From Azotimanducus chitobiosivorans (GTDB lineage Bacteria; Pseudomonadota; Gammaproteobacteria; Pseudomonadales; Azotimanducaceae), in contig OZ241339.1 in assembly GCA_965200235.1 (NCBI GenBank), positions 2,852,001-2,916,000 on the forward strand: a stretch of 64,000 nucleotides of DNA, read 5' to 3'. Under the pieces are notes generated by a model. It saw nothing but the letters and a program-made list of their open reading frames with translations. It was not told the DNA's origin and searched no databases. Below, piece after piece: positions 33,781 through 44,500 of this stretch (position 1 is the stretch's first letter; each line of letters opens with the position of its first letter). The translations under genes were made by a program, and so were the position numbers.

Positions 33781-34419
33781 TCATCGACCGAGGTAGCGCG
33801 CTTCAAGCTCAGCTTTGAGTTTGACCTCGAAATCTTCCTGCAACGGATCAAGCGCGCCGAGAATATCCATCAAGTGCTCGTTGTCCTCGCGCCCCTGCCA
33901 TATCTTTGCATACCGACCGTCAGCATAGCCATGCGCTTGGCGAAAGCTGTTGAGGAGGTTCTTGCCGATATACAGACCGTGAAGTTCATCAAGGGTCATC
34001 GGAAGACTCGTGAGCAATGCCGAAAATGCTTGCGCATCAAAGCCCTTGGTTTGCAGAGACGATTCAGCCAAGCGTTCAACCGCCTCGCGAAACTCGACGC
34101 GAGCGTCTTGCGCTTGCAGGGCTTCGATCACTTCGCCTGAGACCTGCGCTTGAGGCAAATCAATGCGCCCGTCGCGCAGCATCTCGCTCAAGCCGAAGTG
34201 CCAGATATCGACGATCTCCAGCCGCACTTGATCGAGGTCAGGCTGCTGATGCTTCCACCACTTCCAGCCGTAGTGGTCTAGGAGCTCGGCGCACTCCACC
34301 CAGATCGCACGGTAGTAGTCATAGCCTTGCTCGCGCCAGTCACTGTGAATCTCCAGATTGTGGCGCTCTTGCAATGCCGCCATGCGCAGCACACGCTGCT
34401 TGACGGCTTCGGCATTCAC
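33781..34419 (-). CDS. Dimeric all-alpha dUTP diphosphatase
   Basis: A 212-residue dUTPase_2-type NTP pyrophosphatase (MazG-like superfamily). The metal-binding helices WVECAELLDHYGWKWWK and LEIVDIWHFGLSEM carry the ExxE...ExxD pattern, and KNLLNSFRQAHGYADGRYAK is the nucleotide-binding segment. It hydrolyses dUTP to dUMP, keeping uracil out of DNA. Its start codon touches the metY stop (overlap at 34419). Confidence 0.85.
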   Translation of the reverse strand: MNAEAVKQRVLRMAALQERHNLEIHSDWREQGYDYYRAIWVECAELLDHYGWKWWKHQQPDLDQVRLEIVDIWHFGLSEMLRDGRIDLPQAQVSGEVIEALQAQDARVEFREAVERLAESSLQTKGFDAQAFSALLTSLPMTLDELHGLYIGKNLLNSFRQAHGYADGRYAKIWQGREDNEHLMDILGALDPLQEDFEVKLKAELEARYLGR

Positions 34420-35693
34420 TAGCTCACCTGCGAGAGCGCCTGCTCCAAGTCTTCGATGATGTCGTCGATGTGCTCAATGCCAACCGAAAGCCGCATGGTT
34501 TCCGGCTGCACGCCGACCGACGCCAATTCTTCCGAGGTGAGCTGGCGGTGCGTCGTGGAGGCTGGATGGCAGGCGAGCGACTTGGCGTCGCCAATGTTGA
34601 CCAGCCGCTTGAAGAGCTTGAGCGCGTCGTAGAACTTCACGCCGCCATCGAAGCCGCCTTGAACGCCAAAGGTCAGAATGCCCGATGCCTTGCCACCCAT
34701 GTAGCGCTTCGCGAGCGCATGATAGGGGTCATCGGCCAGACCAGCATAGCTCACCCACTCGACCTTTGGGTGCCCTTTGAGGTACTCGGCCACGGCAAGC
34801 GCATTCGCACAGTGCCGCTCCATTCGCAAAGAGAGTGTCTCGATGCCTTGCATAATGAGAAACGCGTTCATCGGCGACAGCGCAGAACCTGTATTGCGCA
34901 GCGGCACGGTGCGCGCACGACCGATATAGGCGGCAGGGCCAAGTGCTTCGGTGTACACCACGCCATGATAGGACGGCTCCGGCTCGTTGAGTCCGGGATA
35001 CCGCTCGGCGTGTTCCGCCCATGGGAACTTGCCAGAATCGACAAGGATGCCACCGAGCGTCGTGCCGTGCCCGCCCATGTATTTGGTGAGCGAATGCACG
35101 ACGATGTCGATGCCGTGCTCGATTGGCTTCAAAAGCACCGGTGTCGGCACCGTATTGTCGGCAATGGTGGCAACGCCTCGGCTTCGAGCCATCTCGGCAA
35201 TCGCGGCAATGTCGGGAATGTTGCCTGCCGGATTGCCGATGGTTTCGACAAAGACCGCCTTGGTGCCCGCATCAATCAGCGCATCGATCGCCTCGGGCGA
35301 ATCGTCCTTCGCAAAGCGCACTTCAATGCCCTGCGCTGGCAGCATGTGCCCGAACAGCGTGTAGGTGCCGCCATAGAGCTGCGGCACGGACACCACATTG
35401 TCGCCCGCCGATGCCAGATTCAAGATCGAGTAGTTGATGGCGGCGCTGCCGGCAGAGACCGCAAGCGACCCGACACCGCCTTCGAGCAGCGCGAGCCGCT
35501 GCTCAAGCACATCATTGGTCGGGTTCATGATGCGCGAATAGATGTTGCCGGGCACGGCGAGATTAAAGAGGTCCGCGCCGTGCTGCGCATCGTCAAACTC
35601 GTAGGCGACGGTCTGGAAGATCGGCGCCGCAACTGCCTTGGTCGTGGGATCAGTTTGATATCCGCCGTGAATGGCTGCTGTTTCGTCTTTCAT
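34419..35693 (-). CDS. metY: O-acetylhomoserine sulfhydrylase
   Basis: A 424-residue PLP enzyme of the Cys/Met metabolism family: NPTNDVLEQRLALLEGGVGS, VVSVPQLYGGTYTLFGH, VFVETIGNPAGNIPD, ADNTVPTPVLLKPIEHG and the PLP-lysine motif HSLTKYMGGHGTTLGG. It makes homocysteine from O-acetylhomoserine and sulfide. ATG 35693 (MKDETAAIHGGYQ) is the family-typical start; the upstream open frame to 35795 is not. I saw no recognisable SAM riboswitch in the leader. Confidence 0.93.
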   Translation of the reverse strand: MKDETAAIHGGYQTDPTTKAVAAPIFQTVAYEFDDAQHGADLFNLAVPGNIYSRIMNPTNDVLEQRLALLEGGVGSLAVSAGSAAINYSILNLASAGDNVVSVPQLYGGTYTLFGHMLPAQGIEVRFAKDDSPEAIDALIDAGTKAVFVETIGNPAGNIPDIAAIAEMARSRGVATIADNTVPTPVLLKPIEHGIDIVVHSLTKYMGGHGTTLGGILVDSGKFPWAEHAERYPGLNEPEPSYHGVVYTEALGPAAYIGRARTVPLRNTGSALSPMNAFLIMQGIETLSLRMERHCANALAVAEYLKGHPKVEWVSYAGLADDPYHALAKRYMGGKASGILTFGVQGGFDGGVKFYDALKLFKRLVNIGDAKSLACHPASTTHRQLTSEELASVGVQPETMRLSVGIEHIDDIIEDLEQALSQVS

Positions 35694-35829
35694 TGGGTGG
35701 GTGCCTGCAGGTCCTTGGTCTCTGATGGGTGTGCGGGTCCGCTGCCTTATTCCGGCAAGGTTGGGCATTCTGCCATAAATCAAACTTGTAATCATATGCG
35801 GGAGCGCGGCGGAGGTCCGGGTTCAATAC

Positions 35830-35857
35830 ATTGAAATATCCCCGTCCGCCCCAATCT
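35830..35857 (+). promoter_or_regulatory. Possible heat-shock (sigma-32-like) promoter of lon
   Basis: ATTGAA (35830-35835) and CCCCAATCT (35849-35857) with a 13-bp spacer resemble the sigma-32 pattern CTTGAA-N13-17-CCCCAT. It lies about 30 bp upstream of the lon ATG. lon is a heat-shock gene in relatives; the assignment is by pattern only. Confidence 0.4.
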
Positions 35858-35888
35858 TTACGCATCCTTTAGGACGAAAGACGCGCGC

Positions 35889-38255
35889 ATGGCTGAAGCG
35901 CACTACTTGCCGGTGCTGCCACTGAAGAACACAGTGGTCTACCCTGAACTCATCATGCCGCTTTTTGTCGGGCGGCAGAAGTCATTGAATGCGGTCAAGG
36001 CGGCGGCAGAGCGGGAGTCGCAGCTAATCTGTGTGGCGCAGCGCAACAGCGAGCTCGATGCGCCGAAAACCCAAGACCTGCACGCCATCGGCACTATCGT
36101 GCATATCAAGCGTATCGAACGTCAAAAGCAGGGCAGCCAAGTGGTCGTGCAGGGCATTCGTCGCTGCCGCATCACGCGCACCGTGCAAACGCAGCGCTAT
36201 CTTTCCGCCGAGTATGTCGAAATGGACGATGTTGCGATCGGTGGACTCGGCGATGAAGACACTGAAGCGCTCGCCCTGTTGCGGGAAACGCTTGCAATCA
36301 GCCGCCAAATCGCGCTGCTCTACGACTCGGAGCACGGCGAGGACATGTTCCAGCAGATGATAGGTTCGCTCTCCAATCCAGTCACGCAGATGTACCGTAT
36401 CGCGTCAGTCATCGACATGGAAGTCGCCAAGGATCAGCGCGTGCTTGAAGCCGATGACGCGCTTTCGCTCGTCAAGATCATGCACGAGATAGCTTCGGGC
36501 GAGCTGAGCATTACCCAGCTTCGCCAAGAAATAGCGACGCGCGCACGCTCGGACCTCGAACAGAATCAGCGTGAACATCTGCTGCGCCAGCAAAAGCGCG
36601 CCATTGAGGATGCGCTCGGTGAACTCGGCGATGGCGACAGCGACGTGACCGAGCTGCGCACGCTGCTCGACAAAATAGACCTTCCCGAACATGTCGCCAA
36701 GGAAGCCAACAAAGAGCTCAAGCGATTGACGCGCATGTCGCCGCAAGGGGGTGATTACCAGGTCACGAGAAGCTACCTTGAACTCATCTCCGAGTTGCCC
36801 TGGGGCAAGTACACGGACGATTGCCTTGACCTCGCACGCGTCGAAGAGGTGCTTGAGGAAGACCATTACGGACTTGAGGACATCAAGGAGCGCATCCTTG
36901 AAAACCTCGCGGTGCTGCACCTCAACCCGAAAGCCAATGCGCCTATTCTCTGCTTCGTCGGTCCGCCCGGCGTCGGCAAGTCCTCATTAGGCCAATCCAT
37001 CGCGCGCGCCATGGGACGGATATTCGAGCGAATCAGTCTCGGCGGGCTGCATGACGAAGCCGAACTGCGAGGCCACCGGCGCACCTACGTCGGCGCCATG
37101 CCGGGCCGCATCGTGCAGGCCATCAATCGTGCCGACGTATGCAATCCGCTGCTGATGCTCGACGAGATCGACAAGCTCGGTCGCGACTTTCGCGGCGACC
37201 CGGCGGCTGCACTCCTGGAGATACTCGACCCGGCGCAGAACAAGGACTTTCGTGACAACTACCTGAATCTCGCGTTCGACATCTCCAAGGTGTTCTTCAT
37301 CACCACCGCCAACACAACCGAAGGCATTCCGAGGCCGCTGCTTGACCGCATGGAACTGCTCGAGCTTTCTGGCTACAGCGACTTTGAGAAGAAGCACATT
37401 GCGCGGCAATACCTGATACCGCGCCGCCAGAAGGAATCGGGGCTGAGGAAGACACAGCTTCGCATCAGCGACGACGCGCTGCACAAGATCATCCGGCGCT
37501 ACACGCGCGAAGCGGGGGTGCGCGAACTTGAGCGCACCATCGGGCAGATGGCGCGCAAGCGCGCGCGCGTCATCGTCGAGCACAAGCAGCGCACCAGCCG
37601 GGCGCCGCCGATGCGCGTCATTGAGGACAAGCAGCTCGGAGAGCTGCTCGGCCCGCCGAAGTTCCCCGATGAGCAGCCGCGCAAAGCGCTCCTGCCGGGG
37701 GTGGCCGCCGGCCTCGCGTGGACTGCGGTCGGCGGCGAGGTGCTGTACGTTGAAGCGGCGATGACCGATGGCGAGGGCAAGCTCGCGCTCACGGGACATC
37801 TCGGCGATGTCATGCAGGAGTCGGCGAAGGCGGCGCGCAGCTATGTCTGGTCAATGGCCGACAAGCTCTCGCTTGACCGCGATAAACTCAAAAATACCGG
37901 CCTGCACATTCACGTGCCGCAGGGCGCAGTGCCGAAAGACGGCCCGTCGGCCGGAATTACCTTGGCCACCGCGATTGTCTCGGCCTTGAGCGGCAAGCCG
38001 GTGCGCGACGACACCGCCATGACCGGCGAACTCACCCTGACCGGCCTTGTGCTGCCGGTGGGAGGCATCAAGGAAAAGGTGCTCGCGGCGCATCGATCAG
38101 GCATGCGCGGCCTCGTGCTGCCGAAAGCCAATGAAGCGGACCTTCAGAAGCTGCCGGAGAATGTGCGCGAGGAGCTCACGGTGACCTTCGCCGAGAATTT
38201 GCTTGACGTGGTTGCAGCGACGATTCCGCAGCTTGAGATGAAGGCTTCGTCTTAG
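35889..38255 (+). CDS. lon: ATP-dependent protease La (Lon)
   Basis: A 788-residue Lon protease: N-terminal substrate domain (LPVLPLKNTVVYPELIMPLF), AAA+ module with Walker A GPPGVGKSSLGQSIARAMG (Ser where Thr is usual) and Walker B LLMLDEIDKLGRDF, and the C-terminal protease with Ser687 in PKDGPSAGITLA and Lys730 in GGIKEKVLAAHRSG. It degrades misfolded and regulatory proteins in the cytoplasm. AGGACGAAAG precedes the ATG. Monocistronic between metY (divergent) and a lipoprotein gene. Confidence 0.97.
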   Translation: MAEAHYLPVLPLKNTVVYPELIMPLFVGRQKSLNAVKAAAERESQLICVAQRNSELDAPKTQDLHAIGTIVHIKRIERQKQGSQVVVQGIRRCRITRTVQTQRYLSAEYVEMDDVAIGGLGDEDTEALALLRETLAISRQIALLYDSEHGEDMFQQMIGSLSNPVTQMYRIASVIDMEVAKDQRVLEADDALSLVKIMHEIASGELSITQLRQEIATRARSDLEQNQREHLLRQQKRAIEDALGELGDGDSDVTELRTLLDKIDLPEHVAKEANKELKRLTRMSPQGGDYQVTRSYLELISELPWGKYTDDCLDLARVEEVLEEDHYGLEDIKERILENLAVLHLNPKANAPILCFVGPPGVGKSSLGQSIARAMGRIFERISLGGLHDEAELRGHRRTYVGAMPGRIVQAINRADVCNPLLMLDEIDKLGRDFRGDPAAALLEILDPAQNKDFRDNYLNLAFDISKVFFITTANTTEGIPRPLLDRMELLELSGYSDFEKKHIARQYLIPRRQKESGLRKTQLRISDDALHKIIRRYTREAGVRELERTIGQMARKRARVIVEHKQRTSRAPPMRVIEDKQLGELLGPPKFPDEQPRKALLPGVAAGLAWTAVGGEVLYVEAAMTDGEGKLALTGHLGDVMQESAKAARSYVWSMADKLSLDRDKLKNTGLHIHVPQGAVPKDGPSAGITLATAIVSALSGKPVRDDTAMTGELTLTGLVLPVGGIKEKVLAAHRSGMRGLVLPKANEADLQKLPENVREELTVTFAENLLDVVAATIPQLEMKASS

Positions 38256-38281
38256 GGAAGCTCTGAATTACAGAGCTTTCC
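38255..38281 (+). terminator. Hairpin after lon, related to the 33.7-kb hairpins
   Basis: GGGAAGCTCTG-AATTA-CAGAGCTTTCC folds into an 11-bp stem (one G-U pair) beginning at the last base of the lon stop codon. There is only a short A/T tail. It closely resembles the hairpin at 33664-33690, so it may be a dispersed palindromic unit doubling as a terminator. Confidence 0.5.
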
Positions 38282-38369
38282 TAATTGAATGCGCGCGCAA
38301 GCAACGCCCCAACGCTTCGTAGAATAAATTATGCTAACCTGATTTCCAGCTTCTTCAAGAGGAAGATGA

Positions 38370-38927
38370 GTGTTGTCGTCACACATTACCTTCATCAAGA
38401 TTACCGTCTGCATGATGTTGTCTGCGCTCTTGGTTGGCTGTGTGGGCATTTCGCGCCCATCGACGCAAGTGCTCGATATCAAGAGCAATCCGCCCGGCGC
38501 ACTCGCTGAGCTATCCGTCGGACGCCAGTGCGTCACGCCGTGCAGTCTCGTGGTGCCGCGTAAAGATGACATCGATATTAAGTTCTCTCTAGCAGGCTAC
38601 CAAGACCTTGCGGCTGTCGCCGAGTCGAAGCTCGATCAAGCAGGACTCGCTCATATCGCCGGCAACGTTGCGACCGGGTATCTCACTTTGGGCGTGGCAT
38701 CGGCGGTCGCTCTTTTGGCGGGTATTGCCAGCGTTTTCGATCCTGGCGCAAGCGTCGGCCCCGGGGTCTGGATAGTTGCCGGCGCCGTGTGCGTGTACTT
38801 GATCTATGCCACGGCGCGCGATGCGGGCAAAGGCAAGGCTCGCGCGCTGCAGCCCAACCCTATCGAAGTTGAGCTTCAGCCGATTTCACAACCGAACGCG
38901 CCAGCGGCCGCCGCACGCAATAGATAG
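38370..38927 (+). CDS. Lipoprotein with PEGA-like domain and membrane helices
   Basis: A 185-residue protein with an N-terminal lipoprotein signal (CMMLSALLVGC), a PEGA-like beta domain (VLDIKSNPPGALAELSVG, RQCVTPCSLVVPR, IDIKFSLAGYQD) and then two hydrophobic helices (LTLGVASAVALLAGIASVF; GVWIVAGAVCVYLIYA). GTG 38370 is used; ATG codons at 38411-38414 would also keep the signal. No recognised family beyond PEGA; probably envelope-located. Confidence 0.55.
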   Translation: MLSSHITFIKITVCMMLSALLVGCVGISRPSTQVLDIKSNPPGALAELSVGRQCVTPCSLVVPRKDDIDIKFSLAGYQDLAAVAESKLDQAGLAHIAGNVATGYLTLGVASAVALLAGIASVFDPGASVGPGVWIVAGAVCVYLIYATARDAGKGKARALQPNPIEVELQPISQPNAPAAAARNR

Positions 38928-38973
38928 GCAATAGCCCACTGACCTTGCATAACGCTGGCGCCTCGCGAGCCGC

Positions 38974-39390
38974 CTACCCGGCCAGCTTCAAAACTTGAGT
39001 CACTTCCTCTGCGGCAGGGGGTTCGAAATTGCAGCCTTTGCGAAGGATGTTCTGTCGAAGTGACTCGATTTCTCCTTTCAGGTCTGACAGTGCCTGCCTC
39101 TCCGCCGCTCCGATCTTCGGACTCAGGAGAAGAAGGTCGATCAAAATCCAAGGCGGACCCGCAACCACCCACGATAAAGCACGCCCTTCTACACCGAGAT
39201 TTGCGGATTCTTCAATGTGATGGTGAAGGTCCATGAGCCGCTCGCGCATCTGCACGGCTTCGGCGGCAAGGCCATCGCAATCCAAGTGCTGATATTTGGC
39301 AGGCGGGATGAAGGTGGCATCGACGTCGCCAGTGCTAGACGAGCAGGCTGTGACGATGAGCAAAGCCCCCACAAGGGCGGACGCGCGCAT
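38974..39390 (-). CDS. Small lipoprotein of unknown function
   Basis: A 138-residue protein with a lipoprotein signal ending LIVTACSSS (Cys16), a helical mature part (LAAEAVQMRERLMDLHHHIE) and a hydrophobic stretch (VAGPPWILIDLLLL) like that of conserved small lipoproteins of unknown role. It is the last gene of the run with the S9 peptidase, two bases after that gene's stop. Confidence 0.55.
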   Translation of the reverse strand: MRASALVGALLIVTACSSSTGDVDATFIPPAKYQHLDCDGLAAEAVQMRERLMDLHHHIEESANLGVEGRALSWVVAGPPWILIDLLLLSPKIGAAERQALSDLKGEIESLRQNILRKGCNFEPPAAEEVTQVLKLAG

Positions 39391-39392
39391 GA

Positions 39393-41393
39393 TTAAAGCC
39401 CGTCAGGCCCGCAGTCTTTTTGCAGGAAACCGATCATCGACTCGTACAGCAAGAGTTGATGGTGGTAGAAGAGCGTGTTGTAGAAGTGGTCGGCACCTTC
39501 TAGCGGCACGTACTGGTAATCCTTCCCGTGACGTTCGAGTTCCCTCACGTACTTCTCGGCGTGAAGTGGCGGGACGCGCTGATCCACATCACCGTGAACA
39601 AGCAGGATCGGAACATTGACCTTCTCCACTTCCTTGATCGGCGAGATGCTGTCGTCCCACATGCGAATCTGCTCGATTCCGGGGGCGCCGTCTAGAAGAA
39701 ACCTGTAGTAGTTCAGCTGTTGATTGCGATCAGTGACAGCCGCGCCCGCAACGACGCATTGATAGATCTGCGGGTCGCGCGCAGCCGCCACCAATGCCGC
39801 GTAACCGCCATATGACCAGCCATACATGGCCATGCGGTTCGGATCGGCGAGCCCTTCCTCGACAAGGTGGAGCGCGCCATCGTCCTTGTCGTCTTGCATC
39901 TTGTAGCCGCCCTGGCCACCTTTGATGAAAGCAGAACGATAGTGCTCCATGCCATAGTTTCGCGATCCTCGATACTGTGGTTGCAGCACGAGATAGCCGT
40001 TGTTGGCGAGCATTTGGCCCCATTCGTCGTAATCGACCACCTCGCCCACAAACGGTCCGCCGTGCGGCATGACGACAAGCGGATACGGCGGCTCGGCATT
40101 GGGCACGGTGATGTAGGCGGGTATCCGGCGTCCGTCGCGGCCCTCGTATGTGATGTAGCGCACATCGGCAAGCTGACCTGCCTCTAGCAGCGGGTTCTGA
40201 CTGCCCACGATTTCGAGTTTCCCGTCCTTCAGCAGGTAATAGGTGCCGGGGTCGCGCGGCCCCCAATTGCGAATCAATATCGTCTGTCCATCTCGCGAGC
40301 GACTGAAATCGAGCCGATGAGCGTTTGGAATAACGCGCTCAAGCTGGCGCTGAATCGCGTCTTCTTCGGCGTCCCAGTACTCGATGTGGCGCTTGTCCTT
40401 CGACCAGGTGACGCCGACGATCACATCTGGATTTGCCCAGTAGTTGCTACTGGCCACGAGGCTGCCAATGTCCACATCGCTGCGTTTGTAAATTGGCTCG
40501 ACGATCGACTTGCTTTCTATATTGAAGGACCACAGGCCTTCCGTGTTTTCTCCGTGATTCGCGTACACGTAGAGGTGGCCGGGATTATCCTCCTGCATGG
40601 CACCGACACCAAAATACTCAAAGTCGTTAATATGTTGTCGATATATCTCCTGCCAATCGGAATCGCCCGGCTCGCGGTGGTACCACGTGTAATAGCCAGA
40701 GCGCTCATCGAAGCCTTGGGCGAGGCGAGGCTCTCCGTCCGCTGTAAATCGAATGGCACCGACCCTCAGCTTGCCGCGAATAAGGAGCTTCTTCGCACCG
40801 GTCTTGATGTTCATTTCCCAGTAGGCTTGAGGGCGGAAGGCCTGCTGAATCCTGCCCGCCGGGCCGTCCCGGTCGTAGTTCTCGTAGGAGACGATCACAT
40901 GATCAGGCTTGGATGGCAGGCGGTTGACCACTGTCGGCTGCGAATCCTGATCATAGCTTTCGAGTTCTTCGGTCTCGATATCCAGAAGTGCGTACTTGAA
41001 CTCATAGACGCCTTCGTTAAACCCTTCAATTTGATCCCGCACCTTCTGGCGCGCGGTGAAGCCAATGACTGAATTGCTGAGCCAATTGAAGCCGATGATT
41101 TCCATGGGATCGGCGTTGACCCGAAACGGCTCGTTGGAGAGATCCGACGTGTCGTAGACCTCCAAGACGGGGTCAGCTTCCTTGGTCGGAATCTTCAAGA
41201 GCGCAAGCCGATCACCTTCCGGCGAGAGCTCAACACCGCTCATGTATTCGCGCAGCGCCCAGTATTCGAGCGGATAGGGATCGGCCGCGAACCCGCTTGT
41301 CGCGAGCAACAGCATCAACACCGAAGCTGATTTTGAAACTATTGAAGGACACATGCCTCGCGGCCTCGAACCAGCGAGCTTGGCGGTATTCAT
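39393..41393 (-). CDS. S9 family prolyl oligopeptidase-type peptidase, exported
   Basis: A 666-residue protein: signal peptide (SVLMLLLATSGFA), an N-terminal beta-propeller (about residues 35-400) and a C-terminal alpha/beta hydrolase with nucleophile Ser in MYGWSYGGYAALVAA, Asp in HGDVDQRVPPLHAE and His in EGADHFYN. It should cleave short peptides in the periplasm. ATG 41393 is chosen for the signal sequence. It follows a TonB-dependent receptor on the same strand, a pairing often seen in peptide-scavenging loci. Confidence 0.92.
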   Translation of the reverse strand: MNTAKLAGSRPRGMCPSIVSKSASVLMLLLATSGFAADPYPLEYWALREYMSGVELSPEGDRLALLKIPTKEADPVLEVYDTSDLSNEPFRVNADPMEIIGFNWLSNSVIGFTARQKVRDQIEGFNEGVYEFKYALLDIETEELESYDQDSQPTVVNRLPSKPDHVIVSYENYDRDGPAGRIQQAFRPQAYWEMNIKTGAKKLLIRGKLRVGAIRFTADGEPRLAQGFDERSGYYTWYHREPGDSDWQEIYRQHINDFEYFGVGAMQEDNPGHLYVYANHGENTEGLWSFNIESKSIVEPIYKRSDVDIGSLVASSNYWANPDVIVGVTWSKDKRHIEYWDAEEDAIQRQLERVIPNAHRLDFSRSRDGQTILIRNWGPRDPGTYYLLKDGKLEIVGSQNPLLEAGQLADVRYITYEGRDGRRIPAYITVPNAEPPYPLVVMPHGGPFVGEVVDYDEWGQMLANNGYLVLQPQYRGSRNYGMEHYRSAFIKGGQGGYKMQDDKDDGALHLVEEGLADPNRMAMYGWSYGGYAALVAAARDPQIYQCVVAGAAVTDRNQQLNYYRFLLDGAPGIEQIRMWDDSISPIKEVEKVNVPILLVHGDVDQRVPPLHAEKYVRELERHGKDYQYVPLEGADHFYNTLFYHHQLLLYESMIGFLQKDCGPDGL

Positions 41394-41507
41394 AGTCTTC
41401 GCTCCGTATGTGTTGTGTGAAGAACTGTAACCGAGACGACCTTCCACCATTGAACCTATGGCGAAAAGTCGAGCAAACCTCCCACAAGGGCAGTCATGTG
41501 CCGAGCA

Positions 41508-44500
41508 CTATTCGCCACCCCCAAAATTCAACTGCACGTTGAAGAAGAACATCCTGCCGTCGATATCATAGCCAGCACCGAGCGGCACATTGGATGCGAC
41601 GGCAGGACCTTCGTTCACGAACGGCGGCGATTGGTCCAACAGATTGCGCGCGCCGCCGCCGATGGTCAGACGATCACCGCGCCAGTACAGCGAGACGTTG
41701 TGCAGGTAGTAGTCGCTCGTCCATTCAATATCACGGCATAAGACATCATCAGGCGGCCCCAAGCATGTGTTGCTTTCGCCGCTCACATCATCCCAGTCGT
41801 CTTGGAACGCCGCATCGCTTTTCACGCCATCGAGGTAATCGATGCGCCATCCAAAGTCCCAGCGGTCGTATTCGAGGCTTAACCCCACTTGGAAGTTCCA
41901 TGCCGGGAAGTACCACTCACCTTGGAACTCGGAGAAGTCCAAATTGCCGTCTTCATCAAGTTCCTTCGTCGATCGCTCCAGCAGGCGATGCGCGTTGAAG
42001 TCAATTCGAAGCAGCCAGGGGCGCTCGAAAATGGTCAAGGTGTCTTCAAAGAACATATTGACATCGACACCTTCAACACGCTGAAGGTCGCGATTGATGA
42101 ACGCCTGGTCGATGATACTGAGGCGCGGAATCACTGGGTCAGACAAATCTCTCGCGATGCGCGCGCAGTAGGGGCTCTCTCCGGTCTCCGTGAAGAAGCA
42201 GTCATTGATGATGAACTGCGCGCTTGGCTCAATGATCTCATTCCTAATCTCGATCTCGTAGAGGTTGGCCGCAACACCGAGCTGAAATCTGTTGGTGAAC
42301 GGCTGCTCCCATGAAAAGCCGAGCGTCTTGGAGGTGGAGGTCTCCTCGTCGAGGGATTGCGTGCCACCCGCAGACACTTCAGTCGAAAACGTATTAAAGC
42401 CGCCATTCCATGCGATGGTCGGGTCCACGCCTTCCCTGCGGCAGTTCTCAAGCACAAATTCTTCTCGAAGATCGTTTTCCGGCACATGGGTGTTGTTGAG
42501 CTGGTCATACGCGAGTTCCGGAATGAAGCAGGGGTCAACCAGGTTCTGGAAGCCGGTCTGGCCGCGCAAGAAAAGCTCGCGAAGGTTCGGCGCTCGATAC
42601 GATGTCCCGCGTGTCGCGCGCAGCAGTAAGGAGCTGAACGGACGATAGCCCAGCTTGAACGCTTCAGTCCATGCCTCGCCGTAGTATTCATCATCGGTGA
42701 GCCGAGCCGACAGGTTCAGTGTCAGCTCTTCGGCGAGCGGAAGACCTGCGAACACGGGCACTTCGACCTCGGCAAACAATTCCTTGGTGACTTTGTCGCC
42801 AGCAGCGCCGCCGTCTGCAAAGAACCCGAAGAACAGGCCTTCGCCAGCCACCGCATCAGGAACGGAATTAATCTCATCCTTGCGCCATTCGATACCGAGG
42901 CCAGCGATCACGTTGCCAGCGGGAAGCTCGAAGACATCTCCGGACATGAAGAAGGTGAAGATGGTCTGTTCGTACTCGGTTTCGAAGTCGCGCGTATCAA
43001 ACACATAGTCGCGCTCGGCTTGGGTGGCGAAATCGCCGATCACTTCCGGCGGATACAAGCTCGGCGCAAACATATTGACTGGCACACAGCCCGGCGCAAC
43101 ATCGGCAGCCAAGGGTGCACCGGTGTCGTTCTCGCAAGGGGTGCTGGTCGTCGAGTAGGTGCCGATGGCAAGATTCAAACGATCATTTCGCACACCAGGT
43201 CGGCTTGAGTCACCCTCTGACGAGCTGAACATAATCGCCACATCGAAGCTCCAGTCGCCGAAGGTTCCGACGTTCAGAAAAGGGAGGTCGCCGCTCAAGC
43301 CGCCGACAAATCTTGATTGCGTGACCTCGGTGCTGATGAGGTTTCTATCCCCGGTCACCGACACGATTGGACGCACTCGCTGCGCACCCAAGGCGCCTGG
43401 CACGACGCCAAAGGCTGCTGGAGAGCAGGCTTCCGGCGACAGGCCAAAGCAGCCGTTGAGATTGGTGTAGTACTCCGAAAACGACTTGACATAGTTGGGG
43501 TTCGTCAAGAGTTCCGCTTCCGCAAGGCCGCAGTCCACGCCGCCTTCAGCGTCTGGATTGCAGGGATTGAACGGGTTGCCAGCCGGCACCCACGGAAAGA
43601 GCTGGCCCGAACCAGAATTCGAAAAGAAATCCTGACGGCCCCAGAGAAACTCAAAATACGGCGTCAGGTTCATCTCGCCTTCAAAGGTGTATTCGCCATA
43701 GGCGAACAGGCTGGTTCGATCATAGTCCGGACCGATGTGCGCAAATCGATCTCGGCCGTTGATGTCGTAATCGCGGAAGTTCACGTCTGTGAGTCCATCG
43801 CCGTCGCCATCAACACCAAATGTGCCGAACCTGCTGTTCGCCTCGGAGAAATTCGGCCAGCCGCCGTTACTTCTGCCGGGCGTGTAATAGATGCTCCCCG
43901 CCCCGGGCACGACGATGCGCCCAGCCAAGGAACCAAGCGCACAGTCGTCGAACGGCATGTTGAAGTTGGTGGAGTACCTAAGATCTTGGGTGCGCACGCG
44001 CCCGTTCTCATCGATCTCGGCGTTGCGGTCGCAGTCTTTTGTCCACGGCCTATCAGCCATTTCAACGGCTTCCACGTCGCGATACTCGATCGCTGCGCCA
44101 ACAAATCCGCGGTCCCAGTTTCGCCCCCACGTCAGGTTGAGAGTGTGATTCTGACCCGCGCCATGCTGTGGAATGTTTGAATAGGTCTCGAATTCAAAGC
44201 CGTCAAAATCCTTGCGCAGGATGGCATTGACGACGCCGGCGACAGCATCCGACCCGTAAATTGACGAGGCGCCATCAAGCAGGATGTCGTACTGCTGAAC
44301 GAGCGACGCCGGCACGAGATTCAAGTTCGGATTGGTCGGTGCGCCTTCGACACCGGCTGGCGCGACTCTGCGGCCATTGATAAGCACCAGTGTGCGCGAG
44401 GCTTCAAGACCGCGCAGGTTGACCGTCGAAGAACCAGGCCCATCGTCGAGCACAAAGCCTTGAAACGTCAGGTTCACCTGTTGGCCAGACGCCGACGTGG

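Noticed and set aside
33491..33784. 97-aa minus-strand open frame with repeated GAxMHGxAAxR units
   Set aside because: It is a translation of the hairpin array; the repetition follows the palindromes, not a protein pattern.
35694..35888. Possible SAM riboswitch in the metY leader
   Set aside because: I could not find the conserved core of any SAM riboswitch class; a covariance search (Infernal with Rfam SAM models) would decide.
42131..44180. Long open frames on both strands inside the TonB receptor
   Set aside because: Shadows; no motif, and the receptor frame is continuous over 1101 codons.
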